Positions 8,373 to 17,075 of a DNA stretch of 64,000 nucleotides are shown piece by piece. Location: assembly GCF_900188185.1 (NCBI RefSeq), contig NZ_FZPA01000007.1, positions 142,936-206,935 of the forward strand, given 5' to 3'. Each line of letters begins with the position of its first letter. Within the stretch, counting starts at the first letter, position 1. The DNA comes from Sphingopyxis indica. GTDB taxonomy: Bacteria > Pseudomonadota > Alphaproteobacteria > Sphingomonadales > Sphingomonadaceae. A program made the translations under genes and the position numbers. A model generated the notes under the pieces. The model ran no database searches. It saw only the letters and a program-made list of their open reading frames with translations, and had not been told where the DNA came from.

Positions 8373-9094
8373 TGTTGGATATGTTGACGCAGGTTGCCGC
8401 GGCGGCGCAGGGGCCTGCCGGAATCGGCCAGATCTGGTCGCATATTGTCGCCGATTTCTCGAACATCACCGAACCCGCGGCGCTCGCCGCCTTCCTGCAG
8501 GTGCTGATGATCGACATCGTGCTCGCGGGCGACAATGCGATCGTCGTCGGCGCGCTCGCCGCGGGGCTCCCCGCCGACCAGCGCAAGAAGGTGATCCTGA
8601 TCGGCGTGCTCGCGGCGCTCGTGCTGCGTATCGCCTTCGCGCTCGTCGTCACCCAGCTGATGCAGATCGTCGGGCTGATCTTCGTCGGCGGGCTGCTGCT
8701 GATCTGGGTCGCGTGGCGGATGTGGCGCGAGCTGCGCCACGCCGGCGAATCGGCGGGTTCGGCGGAAATCGCCGGCGACGAGCATTCGGGTCTGCGCCCG
8801 GCGAAAAGTTTCGCCGGCGCCGCCTGGGCGGTCGCGGTCGCCGACGTCAGCATGAGCCTCGACAATGTGCTCGCGGTGGCCGGCGCGGCGCGCGAGCATC
8901 CGGGCATATTGATCGTCGGCCTGATCTTCGCGGTCGCGCTGATGGGCGTCGCGGCGAACATCATCGCCAAATATATCGAGCGCTATCGTTGGATCGCCTA
9001 TATCGGGCTCGCCGTGATCCTGTACGTCGCGGTGAAGATGATCCACGAAGGCTGGGTCGATCCGAGCGTCGGGCTGGGGACGCTGCTCGGTTGA
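8372..9094 (+). CDS. TerC family integral membrane protein (YjbE/Alx-like)
   Basis: Multi-pass inner-membrane protein of the TerC family, linked in other bacteria to tellurite resistance and manganese homeostasis/export. It has about seven hydrophobic segments. Two motifs with the family's conserved aspartates are visible: MIDIVLAGDNAIVVGALAAG near residue 45 and VADVSMSLDNVLAVAGAA near residue 160. It is 240 aa from the ATG at 8372; an upstream in-frame TTG at 8369 is less likely. The metal specificity is not shown by the sequence. Confidence 0.87.
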   Translation: MLDMLTQVAAAAQGPAGIGQIWSHIVADFSNITEPAALAAFLQVLMIDIVLAGDNAIVVGALAAGLPADQRKKVILIGVLAALVLRIAFALVVTQLMQIVGLIFVGGLLLIWVAWRMWRELRHAGESAGSAEIAGDEHSGLRPAKSFAGAAWAVAVADVSMSLDNVLAVAGAAREHPGILIVGLIFAVALMGVAANIIAKYIERYRWIAYIGLAVILYVAVKMIHEGWVDPSVGLGTLLG

Positions 9095-9157
9095 GCGATG
9101 AAGCCGTCCGGCGTCGGGCGGCCTTCCTTTTCGCGGCGCGCGCCCCATCTGACAGCC

Positions 9158-9559
9158 ATGCCCCAGCTTCATATGACCCGCGCCGCCGTTGGCTGCCCCG
9201 ATTATCCGGCGCTCGCGTCGCGCATCGCGTCGCGCGCCGAGCGGGGCGAGGTGCGTTTTCCGACGCGGTTCCGCCCCAAACGCGCCGATGAGCTGATCGG
9301 CGGCAAGCTCCATTTCATCGTGCGGCACACGCTGGTCGCGCGCGTCGAAATCTTGCGCTTCGACGATCGCGCCGACGGGCGGGTCGACATCGTGTGCCGC
9401 GCGGCGCTCGAGCGCATCCACCCGCAGCCGAAGCGCGCGCATCAGGGCTGGCGCTATCTGGACGACGCCGATGCGCCCAAGCGTATCGACGATCAAAGCG
9501 GCCTCGCCGAGCTGCCGCCGCACCTCTATCGCGAGCTGGTCGAACTCAGTCTGATCTAA
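9158..9559 (+). CDS. DUF1489 family protein
   Basis: 133-aa protein of unknown function, common in alphaproteobacteria. It starts MPQLHMTRAAVGCPDYPAL, resembling the family's N-terminus LHLTKLAVG, and includes GKLHFIVRHTLVARVEIL, then PKRAHQGWRYLDDADAP and a C-terminal L...LPPHLYRELVEL. The frame is open another 20 codons upstream, but family alignment favours 9158. Its stop overlaps the end of the convergent glutamate-synthase-like gene by 4 bases. Confidence 0.8.
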   Translation: MPQLHMTRAAVGCPDYPALASRIASRAERGEVRFPTRFRPKRADELIGGKLHFIVRHTLVARVEILRFDDRADGRVDIVCRAALERIHPQPKRAHQGWRYLDDADAPKRIDDQSGLAELPPHLYRELVELSLI

Positions 9560-11148
9560 CCCGGCGTGCCTTCGACCGCGGCGCGGAAGCTGTCGGCGCG
9601 CGCCATCGCCCAATAGCGCGCGCTCGAGACCGAATCGGGATCGTCGAGCAGCACGCCGCGCGGAAAGAAGCTGTAGATGCGGTCGATCGAGTCCGAGCGC
9701 GCCGAATTCTGCCGTTCGTGCAGATGGTGGGGGCGCAGCTCCCACGGGGTTTTCAGCCCCATCGCGCCGGCGATGTCCCACAGCGCCGAGACGGTTGCCG
9801 CCTGGAAGCGGCGGACGCGCTCGGCCTTGTCCTCGACGACGAGCCCGCGTTGGCGGGTGGGGTCCTGCGTCGCGACGCCGGTCGGGCAGGCGCCGGTGTG
9901 GCAGCGCAGCGACTGGACGCAGCCGAGGCTGAACATGAACGCGCGCGCCGCGTTCGACCAGTCGGCGCCGAGCGCGCAATTGACCGCGAGCCCCGCGCCC
10001 GAATGCACCTTCCCCGAGGCGGCGAGGCGAATCTCTTCCTTGAACCCGCAGCCGACGAGCGCGTTGCGCACGAAGATCAGCCCTTCGCGCAGCGGCATAC
10101 CGACGCGGTTCGAAAATTCGACCGGCGCCGCCCCCGTGCCGCCTTCGGCGCCGTCGACGACGATATAGTCGAGGCGGATGCCCGTTTCGAGCATCGCCTT
10201 CATGACGGCATAGACCTCGTGCGGCTGGCCGACGCACAGCTTGATCCCGACCGGTTTGCCGCCCGACAGCTCGCGCAGCTTCGCCGCCCATTGGAGCATT
10301 TCGATGGGAGTCGAAAAGGCCGAGTGCGCCGCGGGCGAGATGCAATCCTGGCCCTCCGGAATTCCGCGCGTCGCGGCGATTTCGGCGCTGACCTTGGCGC
10401 CCGGCAGCACGCCGCCGTGCCCCGGTTTCGCGCCCTGGCTCAGCTTGATCTCGACCATCTTCACTTGATCCGCCTGCGCCGTGTCGCGAAAGCGTTCGGG
10501 ATCGAAACGCCCGGCGTCGTCGCGGCAGCCGAAATAGCCGCTGCCGAGCTCCCAGACGATGTCGCCGCCGTGCGCGCGGTGATAGGGGCTGAATCCGCCT
10601 TCGCCGGTGTCGTGATAGAAGCCGCCCGCCTTGGCGCCGAGGTTGAGCGCCTCGATCGCCCGCGCGCCGAGCGAACCGAAGCTCATCGCCGAAATGTTGA
10701 GCAGCGCCGCGTCATAGGGCCGCGAACATTGCGCGGTGCCGACGCGCACGCGCTGCGTCCGATCCTGTTCCTCGACCGGCGCGATGCTGTGGCTCATCCA
10801 TTCATATTCGTCCGAATAGACGTCGAGTTCGGTGCCGAAGGGATGCGCGTCGAGCTGCCCCTTGGCACGCGCATAGACGAGCCCGCGCTCGTTCCGGGCA
10901 TAGGGGCGGCCGTCGAGCGGGCTTTCGACGATATAGGCATAGAGAAAGGGGCGCAGCGCCTCGAACAGCCAGCGGATGCGCGCGACCAGCGGATAATTGC
11001 GCCACAGCGTGTGCCGCCGCTGCACTGCGTCGTAGATCGCGAGCAGCAGGAGCGGGGTCCACAGCAGCAGCGTCCAGCGCGCCGGCGCCCACCAGGCGGC
11101 CAACGCGGCGAGCAGGCCGAGCACCGGAAAGACGAGCCAGCGGCGCAT
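9556..11148 (-). CDS. Membrane-anchored FMN-binding glutamate synthase-like protein
   Basis: 530-aa protein with the FMN-binding alpha/beta barrel of glutamate synthase (Glu_synthase domain, about residues 110-480) but no glutaminase domain, so it is not a complete GOGAT. Two hydrophobic segments start the protein (MRRWLVFPVLGLLAALAAWW and TLLLWTPLLLLAIYDA), suggesting an inner-membrane anchor. FMN-site motifs include GAEGGTGAAPVEFSN. The cysteine cluster CVQSLRCHTGACPTGVA resembles the 3Fe-4S ligands of GltB. Relatives are widespread and their substrate is uncertain. Confidence 0.87.
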   Translation of the reverse strand: MRRWLVFPVLGLLAALAAWWAPARWTLLLWTPLLLLAIYDAVQRRHTLWRNYPLVARIRWLFEALRPFLYAYIVESPLDGRPYARNERGLVYARAKGQLDAHPFGTELDVYSDEYEWMSHSIAPVEEQDRTQRVRVGTAQCSRPYDAALLNISAMSFGSLGARAIEALNLGAKAGGFYHDTGEGGFSPYHRAHGGDIVWELGSGYFGCRDDAGRFDPERFRDTAQADQVKMVEIKLSQGAKPGHGGVLPGAKVSAEIAATRGIPEGQDCISPAAHSAFSTPIEMLQWAAKLRELSGGKPVGIKLCVGQPHEVYAVMKAMLETGIRLDYIVVDGAEGGTGAAPVEFSNRVGMPLREGLIFVRNALVGCGFKEEIRLAASGKVHSGAGLAVNCALGADWSNAARAFMFSLGCVQSLRCHTGACPTGVATQDPTRQRGLVVEDKAERVRRFQAATVSALWDIAGAMGLKTPWELRPHHLHERQNSARSDSIDRIYSFFPRGVLLDDPDSVSSARYWAMARADSFRAAVEGTPG

Positions 11149-11157
11149 CGCGCGGGA

Positions 11158-11568
11158 TCAGCTCGCCTGCGCCGCGAGCATCGCCGCCATCTTCTCCCAG
11201 ACTTTGTTGATCGCTTTCAGGGGCCGGACCATCACCTTGAAGTCGACGATCTTTCCGTCTTCATTCCAGCAAATGATATCGACACCGTTGATCTGGATGC
11301 CCTCGAGCTCGGTCGCGAATTCGAGGCAGGCCTGATCGCCGTCGACGATCTCGCGCAGATAGCGGAAATTCTCGCCGCCGAGGACGTGGCTCGCGGCGTG
11401 GAGATAGGCGAAGACCCTGTCGCGGCCCTCCTGCGGCGTGTGGACCACCGGCGAATGGAAAACCGCATCCGCGGCGAGCAGGTCGCGCAAGGCCTGCGGA
11501 TCGCCGCCGCCCGCCATATAGGCGTGCCAGGCGGCGAGACCGCGGTCGGCCGCGGAGCCGGCGCTCAT
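11158..11568 (-). CDS. Nuclear transport factor 2 / SnoaL-like protein
   Basis: 136-aa single-domain protein of the NTF2/SnoaL fold, starting MSAGSAADRGLAAWHAYMAG. DLLAADAVFHSPVVHTPQEG and LEGIQINGVDIICWNEDGKI show the typical cone-shaped alpha+beta pattern with a W-x-x-D-G-K-I strand. Family members include small hydrolases, isomerases and ligand-binding proteins, so the reaction is unknown. Its ATG overlaps the stop of the upstream dienelactone-hydrolase gene (ATGA). Confidence 0.8.
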   Translation of the reverse strand: MSAGSAADRGLAAWHAYMAGGGDPQALRDLLAADAVFHSPVVHTPQEGRDRVFAYLHAASHVLGGENFRYLREIVDGDQACLEFATELEGIQINGVDIICWNEDGKIVDFKVMVRPLKAINKVWEKMAAMLAAQAS

Positions 11569-12275
11569 GCGAGATGCTTTGCGAAAAAGTCGCGCGTGCG
11601 CCCGTCGGCGAGCTGCGCCCCGGCTTCGTCGCGGCGGTCGCCGCTCGTCGCCGCGAAGCCATGGTCGAGCCCTTGATAGTCGTGGAGCGTGACCTTCGGA
11701 TGCGGACCCAGCGCTTCGTGCATCTTTGCCTGGGCTTCGGCGCTGACGAAATGGTCGGCGGTCGGGACGTGGAGCATCAGCGGGTTCGAGTTCGCGTGGC
11801 TTTCGTTGAGCATCGTGTCGATCATCACGCCATAATAGCCGACCGAGGCGTCGATGTCGGTGCGCGCTGCGGCCATATAGGCGAGCCGCCCCCCGAGGCA
11901 GAAGCCGACGCAGCCGATCCGGTCGGCGCCCGCGGCGCGCAGCCAGCGGATCGCCGCTTCGATATCCTTGACTCCCTTGTCGGGATCGAACTGGCCGAAA
12001 TAGCCGAGCGCCTCGTTCATCTCGGCCTCGACATCGGGATCGAGTTCGATGCCGGGAGCGAAGCGCCAGAAGATGTCGGGCGCGATGGCGAGATAGCCGA
12101 GCGCGGCCCAGTCGTCGCATTTCTTGCGGATGCCCGCGTTGACGCCGAAGATTTCGGGGATGACGATGATCGCGCGCGCGCTGTCGGCGTCGGGGCGCGC
12201 GACATAGGCCGGGATGTCGCCTTCGCCGTCGAGCGCTGGGATGGTGATGTTGGTCGGGGCTTCGTTCGCGGACAT
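11565..12275 (-). CDS. Dienelactone hydrolase family protein
   Basis: 236-aa alpha/beta hydrolase with the cysteine nucleophile of dienelactone hydrolases in IGCVGFCLGGRLAYMAA (residues about 120-136), a TADHF loop for the acidic residue and YQGLDHGFA with the catalytic His. True DLH opens dienelactone in chlorocatechol degradation, but many paralogues act on other esters. No catechol pathway genes are nearby, so the substrate is unknown. Translationally coupled with the NTF2-like gene. Confidence 0.87.
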   Translation of the reverse strand: MSANEAPTNITIPALDGEGDIPAYVARPDADSARAIIVIPEIFGVNAGIRKKCDDWAALGYLAIAPDIFWRFAPGIELDPDVEAEMNEALGYFGQFDPDKGVKDIEAAIRWLRAAGADRIGCVGFCLGGRLAYMAAARTDIDASVGYYGVMIDTMLNESHANSNPLMLHVPTADHFVSAEAQAKMHEALGPHPKVTLHDYQGLDHGFAATSGDRRDEAGAQLADGRTRDFFAKHLA

Positions 12276-12380
12276 CGCGGCTCTCCTCGCTCTTGATAAT
12301 TGTCGGTCAAAGCGCGAAGCTAGCGGTGCGGGGCAAGCGGCTCAAGCGTCAAGGCCCGCGCCGGGGCAGGAGATTGGGCG

Positions 12381-12671
12381 ATGAAATTCAATATCGAGAT
12401 CGATTGCACCCCCGAAGAGGCGCGCCGGCTGGTCGGACTCCCCGATCTTGAACCGCTGCACGATATTTATCTGGCCCGCGTCAAGGAGTTGATGGCGAAG
12501 GGCATCACCCCCGACATGGTGCAGGCGATGGTCAAAAGCTGGGTTCCGATGGGCGAGAGCGGGCTGAGCCTGATCCAGTCGCTGCTCGGCCAGTTCGGCG
12601 GCGGGATGATGGGCACGCCGCCCAGGGGCGCCGATGCGGACGACAAGCCGGCGCGGGGGCGCAAGAGCTGA
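12381..12671 (+). CDS. DUF6489 family protein
   Basis: 96-aa protein starting MKFNIEIDCTPEEARRLVGL. The pattern I/V-D-C-T-P-E-E-A-R-x-x-x-G-L-P-D, followed by PMGESGLSLIQSLLGQFGG, is typical of a small family seen in sphingomonads, where it lies next to mnmE. The function is unknown. A GGAG sequence precedes the ATG. Its TGA stop at 12669-12671 overlaps the likely start of mnmE. Confidence 0.78.
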   Translation: MKFNIEIDCTPEEARRLVGLPDLEPLHDIYLARVKELMAKGITPDMVQAMVKSWVPMGESGLSLIQSLLGQFGGGMMGTPPRGADADDKPARGRKS

Positions 12672-13999
12672 CCGACGACCGGAGTAGCGACACGATTTTC
12701 GCGCTGTCGAGCGGGATGCCGCCGGCGGCGATCGCGGTCGTACGCATCAGCGGGGAAGGGGCGGGGGCGGCGCTCGCCGCGCTTGCCGGATGCGTGCCCG
12801 AAGCGCGCCGCGCGTCGCTCCGCGAGCTGAAGGATGCCGGCGGTGCGCCGCTCGATCGCGCGCTGATCCTGTGGTTTCCCGGCCCCGCGACCGCGACCGG
12901 CGAGGATCTGGCCGAGCTGCATCTGCACGGCGGTCGCGCGGTGGTCGCGGCGGTCGAGGCGGCGCTCGCGGCGATGCCGGGTCTGCGCCGCGCCGAGGCG
13001 GGGGAGTTCACGCGGCGCGCGTTTCTGAATGGGCGGATCGACCTGGCCGAAGCCGAGGGGCTTGCCGACCTGCTGGCGGCGGAGACCGAGAGCCAGCGGG
13101 TGCAGGCGCTCGGGATGGCGAGCGGGCATGTGTCGTGCGCGGTCGCGGCGTGGCAGGAGCGGCTGCTCGGATTGATGGCGCAGGTCGAGGCCGAGCTCAA
13201 CTTCTCCGATGAGGAGGATGTCGAACTTTCCGATGATTGCGCATATCGCGTAGCAAGTGCGATGCAGGCGCTGGCGGGGGAGCTGGGCGAATGGCTGGAG
13301 CGCCCGGCGGCGGAGGTGATCGCCGAGGGGCTTTCGGTGGTGATCGCGGGTCCACCTAATGCAGGAAAATCTACACTTATCAATGCATTAGCTAAGAGAG
13401 AGCTGGCGATCGTGTCGCCGGTTGCGGGGACGACGCGCGACGTGATCGAAACGCCGCTCGCGCTCGACGGAATCGCGATGCGCTTTTCGGACACCGCCGG
13501 GATGCGCGGGGACAGTGCCGATGCGATCGAGGCGATCGGGATCGACCGCGCGAAGGCGGCGGTCGCCGCGGCCGACATCCTGCTGTGGCTCGGCCCACCC
13601 GACGCGGCGCCCGCGCACCCGCGCTGCCTGCGCATCGCCGCGCAGGCCGACCGCTGGCGCGGCGATGCGCAGGCCGAGGCGGAGGCGGCGCGGTGCGATC
13701 TGATCCTGTCGGCGGCGAGCGGCGAGGGGATGGATGCGCTGCACCGCGCGATCGTCGCCGCGGCGCGCACGCTGCTCCCGCGCGAGGGCGAGGCGGCGCT
13801 GCGCCGGCGCCAGCGCGACGCACTCGCCGAAGCGAAGGCCTGGCTCGACGTCGAGCCGGGCTCGCACGAAGCGGCCGACCTGATCCTGCTCGCCGAGCGG
13901 CTGCGGCTCGCGGCGAGCGCGCTCGACCGCATCACCGGCCGCGCCGGGGTCGAGGAGATGCTCGACGCGCTGTTCGGCCGCTTTTGCATCGGGAAATGA
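12668..13999 (+). CDS. mnmE: tRNA uridine-5-carboxymethylaminomethyl modification GTPase MnmE
   Basis: GTPase that works with MnmG to modify U34 of tRNAs. The G domain has GPPNAGKSTLINAL (Walker A), a G2 threonine in GTTRDVIET and DTAGMR. The C-terminus ends CIGK with the catalytic cysteine. The family's N-terminal strand DTIFALSSG is encoded from 12689, but the first ATG in frame is 12716, after that strand. The only earlier near-start codon is CTG at 12668, which overlaps the previous stop as CTGA. I extend the gene to that CTG as an inference; with the ATG it is 427 aa. The G4 motif is degenerate (AQAD instead of NKxD). Confidence 0.9.
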   Translation: MTDDRSSDTIFALSSGMPPAAIAVVRISGEGAGAALAALAGCVPEARRASLRELKDAGGAPLDRALILWFPGPATATGEDLAELHLHGGRAVVAAVEAALAAMPGLRRAEAGEFTRRAFLNGRIDLAEAEGLADLLAAETESQRVQALGMASGHVSCAVAAWQERLLGLMAQVEAELNFSDEEDVELSDDCAYRVASAMQALAGELGEWLERPAAEVIAEGLSVVIAGPPNAGKSTLINALAKRELAIVSPVAGTTRDVIETPLALDGIAMRFSDTAGMRGDSADAIEAIGIDRAKAAVAAADILLWLGPPDAAPAHPRCLRIAAQADRWRGDAQAEAEAARCDLILSAASGEGMDALHRAIVAAARTLLPREGEAALRRRQRDALAEAKAWLDVEPGSHEAADLILLAERLRLAASALDRITGRAGVEEMLDALFGRFCIGK

Positions 14000-14015
14000 T
14001 GTTCCACGTGAAACG
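14000..14015. promoter_or_regulatory. parS site 1 (ParB binding)
   Basis: TGTTCCACGTGAAACG begins immediately after the mnmE stop codon and matches the bacterial parS consensus TGTTTCACGTGAAACA at 14 of 16 positions. It lies about 4 kb from parAB and 9 kb from the putative origin. Confidence 0.85.
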
Positions 14016-14074
14016 CCGCGCCCGTCGCAGCGCGGTGGATTCGCACACATCTTTGAGCTAAGGGCGCCGCCATC

Positions 14075-15946
14075 ATGCAGGATCGCGCAGCATATGATGT
14101 CCTCGTCGTCGGCGGGGGACATGCCGGGACCGAGGCCGCGGCGGCCGCGGCGCGGCTTGGTGCGCGCGTTGCGCTGGTCAGTTTCGACCCGGCGCTGATC
14201 GGCACCATGTCGTGCAACCCGGCGATCGGCGGACTCGGCAAAGGGCATCTGATGCGCGAGGTCGACGCGCTCGACGGATGGATGGCGCGCGCCGCCGACG
14301 CCGCCGCAATCCATTACCGGATGCTCAACGCGTCGAAGGGCGCGGCGGTGCAGGGGCCGCGCATTCAGGCCGACCGCAAGCTTTATCGCGAGGCGATCCA
14401 GTCGCTGCTCGCGGCGGAGACGGGGATCGAAGTCGTGGCGGGCGAAGCCGCCGCGCTGATCCTGTCGGACGACGGCGCGCGCGTCGAGGGGCTCGAACTC
14501 GGCGACGGCACGCGCCTCGCGGCGCGCGCGGTGGTGCTCGCGACGGGCACCTTCCTCGGCGGGCGGCTGTTCCGCGGCGAGGAACGGATGGCGGGCGGGC
14601 GCATCGGCGAGGCGGGCGCGCACCGGCTCGCCGAACAGCTGCGCGCGGCGAAGCTGCCGATGGCGCGGCTCAAGACGGGCACGCCGCCGCGGCTCGATGG
14701 GCGGACGATCGACTGGGCGCGGCTCGTCGAGCAGCCGTCGGACAGCGCCGAGGGTGCGAGCTGGACCTGTTCCACGTGGAACAGCGGCCGGACGGTGCCG
14801 CAGATTTTCTGCGCGATCACGCGCACCAATGCCAAGTCGCACGCGATCATCGCGGCGAATCTCGACCGCTCGCCCTTGTTCACCGGCGCGATCGGCGCGG
14901 CGGGACCGCGCTATTGCCCGTCGATCGAGGACAAGATCCACCGCTTCGCCGACCGCGACGGGCATCAGGTGTTTCTGGAGCCCGAGGGGCTCGACAGCAC
15001 CCTGGTCTATCCGAACGGCATTTCGACCTCGCTTCCCGCCGACGTCCAGCTGGCGATGCTGCGAACGATGGAGGGGCTCGAGGCGGTCGAGATGGTCGTG
15101 CCGGGCTATGCGGTCGAATATGACCATATCGACCCGCGCGCGCTCGACCGGACGTTGCAGGTGCGCGCCATCGGCGGACTGTGGTGCGCGGGGCAGATCA
15201 ACGGGACCACCGGCTATGAAGAAGCGGCGGCGCAGGGGCTGGTCGCGGGGGCGAACGCCGCGCTGGCGGTGCAGGGGCGCGATCCGCTGATCCTCGACCG
15301 TTCGCTCTCCTACATCGGGGTGATGGTCGACGATCTGGTGCTGCAGGGGGTGACCGAGCCGTACCGGATGCTCACCGCGCGCGCCGAATATCGGCTGCGG
15401 CTGCGCGCCGACAATGCCGCGACGCGGCTTACTCCGCACGGGATCGACATCGGGCTCGTCCGCCCGGCGACCGCTGCGCGGTTCGAGGCGCGCATGGCGA
15501 CACGCGCGCGCGCCGCGGCGCTGCTCGACGCGCCGGTCGCGAGCAGCGATTATGCGGCGGTCGGGCTGGCGCTGCCCGGCGACGGGACCCTGCGGCGGCG
15601 CGTCGACCTGCTCCGCTACGCCGGGGTGACGATGGCGACGCTCGGGGCGCTGGCGCCAGAGCTTGCCGCGATCGACCCCGCGATCCTCGCCGAACTCGCC
15701 GAGGACGCGCATTACGCCCCCTATATCGCGCGCCAGGACGCCGAACTGCGCGCGCTCGCGGCGAACGAGGCGATCGCGCTCGACCCCGCGCTCGACTATG
15801 CCGCGATCGGCGGCCTGTCGCGCGAGATGGTCGAGCGGCTGTCGAAAGCGCGCCCCGAAACGCTGGGACAGGCGGCGCGCATCGACGGCGTGACCCCGGC
15901 GGCGCTGACCGCGATCATGGTGCATAGCCGGCGACGCGCGGCTTGA
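14075..15946 (+). CDS. mnmG: tRNA uridine-5-carboxymethylaminomethyl modification enzyme MnmG
   Basis: FAD-dependent partner of MnmE in tRNA wobble-uridine modification. The 623-aa protein has the dinucleotide-binding motif [12 protein letters not shown] at residues 11-22, followed by [33 protein letters not shown] segment ([12 protein letters not shown]), and the C-terminal GlnA-like helical domain. A parS palindrome sits inside the frame at 14768-14783 and encodes CSTWN. mnmE, mnmG, rsmG, parA and parB form the origin-proximal cluster. Confidence 0.96.
   Translation: MQDRAAYDVLVVGGGHAGTEAAAAAARLGARVALVSFDPALIGTMSCNPAIGGLGKGHLMREVDALDGWMARAADAAAIHYRMLNASKGAAVQGPRIQADRKLYREAIQSLLAAETGIEVVAGEAAALILSDDGARVEGLELGDGTRLAARAVVLATGTFLGGRLFRGEERMAGGRIGEAGAHRLAEQLRAAKLPMARLKTGTPPRLDGRTIDWARLVEQPSDSAEGASWTCSTWNSGRTVPQIFCAITRTNAKSHAIIAANLDRSPLFTGAIGAAGPRYCPSIEDKIHRFADRDGHQVFLEPEGLDSTLVYPNGISTSLPADVQLAMLRTMEGLEAVEMVVPGYAVEYDHIDPRALDRTLQVRAIGGLWCAGQINGTTGYEEAAAQGLVAGANAALAVQGRDPLILDRSLSYIGVMVDDLVLQGVTEPYRMLTARAEYRLRLRADNAATRLTPHGIDIGLVRPATAARFEARMATRARAAALLDAPVASSDYAAVGLALPGDGTLRRRVDLLRYAGVTMATLGALAPELAAIDPAILAELAEDAHYAPYIARQDAELRALAANEAIALDPALDYAAIGGLSREMVERLSKARPETLGQAARIDGVTPAALTAIMVHSRRRAA
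14768..14783. promoter_or_regulatory. parS site 2, inside mnmG
   Basis: TGTTCCACGTGGAACA is a perfect 16-bp palindrome one step from the canonical parS. It falls within the mnmG coding region (about residues 232-236). Confidence 0.88.
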
Positions 15947-16015
15947 TTGGTCTGATTTGGGCCAAGGCCGCGGCGGGTCTCACTATGGTCGTCGTCTCGA
16001 CGTGAGGGCGGGCCC

Positions 16016-16666
16016 TCAATTTCCGCCGAAGCGCTCGATGCTGAGAGCCGAAATTTCGTCTTTGAACAATCGATAGCGACGCTCGACGTCCAGTATATGC
16101 GCCACCTTGGCGGGGCGTTCGCAGTCGAATGCTTGGAGGACGCCGCACATTGCTGCAATGTCGCCGGATTGACGCGCTCGCGTCCATTCCTCGATCCGAT
16201 CCGAGTCCAGAATCTGACCCCAAACTCCTTGGTCTTCGTCACCGCCAGATGCCCAGTTGGCATGGGCCAGCGGACGTTCCATACTTGGTTCGCGCCGCCA
16301 GATGTGCGGAATAGTGCCTCGATCTTGAACCCAATATTCCAGTATGCGCACCTGAAGCGATGTCATGGTGGCGCCCCCAGCGCACCGCGCGCCGAGTAAA
16401 TGACACGCAACCGGCGGGTCTCCAACGTTCACTTGGTTCTCGAATGCTACCTGGTCCCTCACGTTCGCGAATAAGGGCGCTCGGGGGCAAACTGCCACAT
16501 CGTAGCGCGTCCGACATTCCCGGCATTCCGTATGCACCAAAGCAACTTCGGAAGATATCACCAGCTCTGGATCAAATGCGCAGTATCGCGGAACGCCATC
16601 CAACCACCAGAGGGCACGGTCTGATACGCGATCAATAATATCATCGTACCGCAGAAGCATGACCAC
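16016..16666 (-). CDS. Hypothetical protein with Cys-rich segments (probable insertion)
   Basis: I do not recognise this 216-aa protein. Either the GTG at 16666 or the ATG at 16660 (MLLRYDDIIDRVSDRALWW) could be the start. It has HTECRECRTRYDVAVC at about residues 45-60 and ACHLLGARC at about 87, which could bind a metal; the rest looks globular with several Trp. Its GC content is visibly lower than that of its neighbours, and it runs against their direction. It also separates mnmG from rsmG, which are adjacent in most bacteria. Together these suggest acquired DNA. Confidence 0.62.
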   Translation of the reverse strand: MVMLLRYDDIIDRVSDRALWWLDGVPRYCAFDPELVISSEVALVHTECRECRTRYDVAVCPRAPLFANVRDQVAFENQVNVGDPPVACHLLGARCAGGATMTSLQVRILEYWVQDRGTIPHIWRREPSMERPLAHANWASGGDEDQGVWGQILDSDRIEEWTRARQSGDIAAMCGVLQAFDCERPAKVAHILDVERRYRLFKDEISALSIERFGGN

Positions 16667-17075
16667 TTCATTAGTCGCAGAGAGGTTAGGGACATGTGAA
16701 TGTCGGCGGCTCCTTCGCCGCGTCGCGACCCCGTTGCGCTACGGTACGCCGTCGACCACCGCCGCTGTCCGCCCCACCCCCTTCCGCAGGCGGGAGGGGA
16801 GAGGAATGTTTGCTTGGAGTTCAAACGGCGCCCGGCGCCCGATGGACCCCGGATCAAGGTCCGGAGTGACGGAAATGGGCGGCGGTGGGATGGGCGCGCG
16901 CGCCACTATCTTCATATCCTTGTGTGATTGTCGCTTGCATCTCCGGTAGCGGGGCGTCAGCGGGTAGTTCGCGCCTTTGTGCCTTTGCTTAAGGCTCCTA
17001 AAACCTCACGCAAAGGCGCGAAGAGGAGGCTGGATTCCCGCGGAGGCGCGGCGCGCCGTCTGCGACTCCGCGGGA
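16667..17075. repeat. Repeat-rich gap before rsmG
   Basis: No convincing gene. It holds fragments of at least four dispersed repeats: a CCCCTTCCGCAGGCGGGAGGGG-type hairpin near 16781-16802, a GGACCCCGGATCAAGGTCCGG motif at about 16843-16863, an octamer-type inverted repeat (16968-17022), and a GATTCCCGCGGAGG...CTCCGCGGGAATGAC inverted pair at about 17031-17080 that runs into the rsmG start. Confidence 0.6.
16968..17022. repeat. Octamer-arm inverted repeat element, short copy (a)
   Basis: TTCGCGCCTTTGTGCCTTTG on the left pairs with CGCAAAGGCGCGAAG on the right with only about 20 bp between. The unit is GCGCAAAG-like, and the long core seen in other copies is absent. Confidence 0.6.

Noticed and set aside
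9394..11676. A 760-codon plus-strand frame opposite the glutamate synthase-like gene
   Set aside because: Composition is typical of antisense in high-GC DNA; the minus strand has clear FMN and Fe-S motifs.
13388..15925. An 845-codon minus-strand frame opposite mnmE and mnmG
   Set aside because: Antisense of conserved essential-type genes; no domain and no ribosome binding site.
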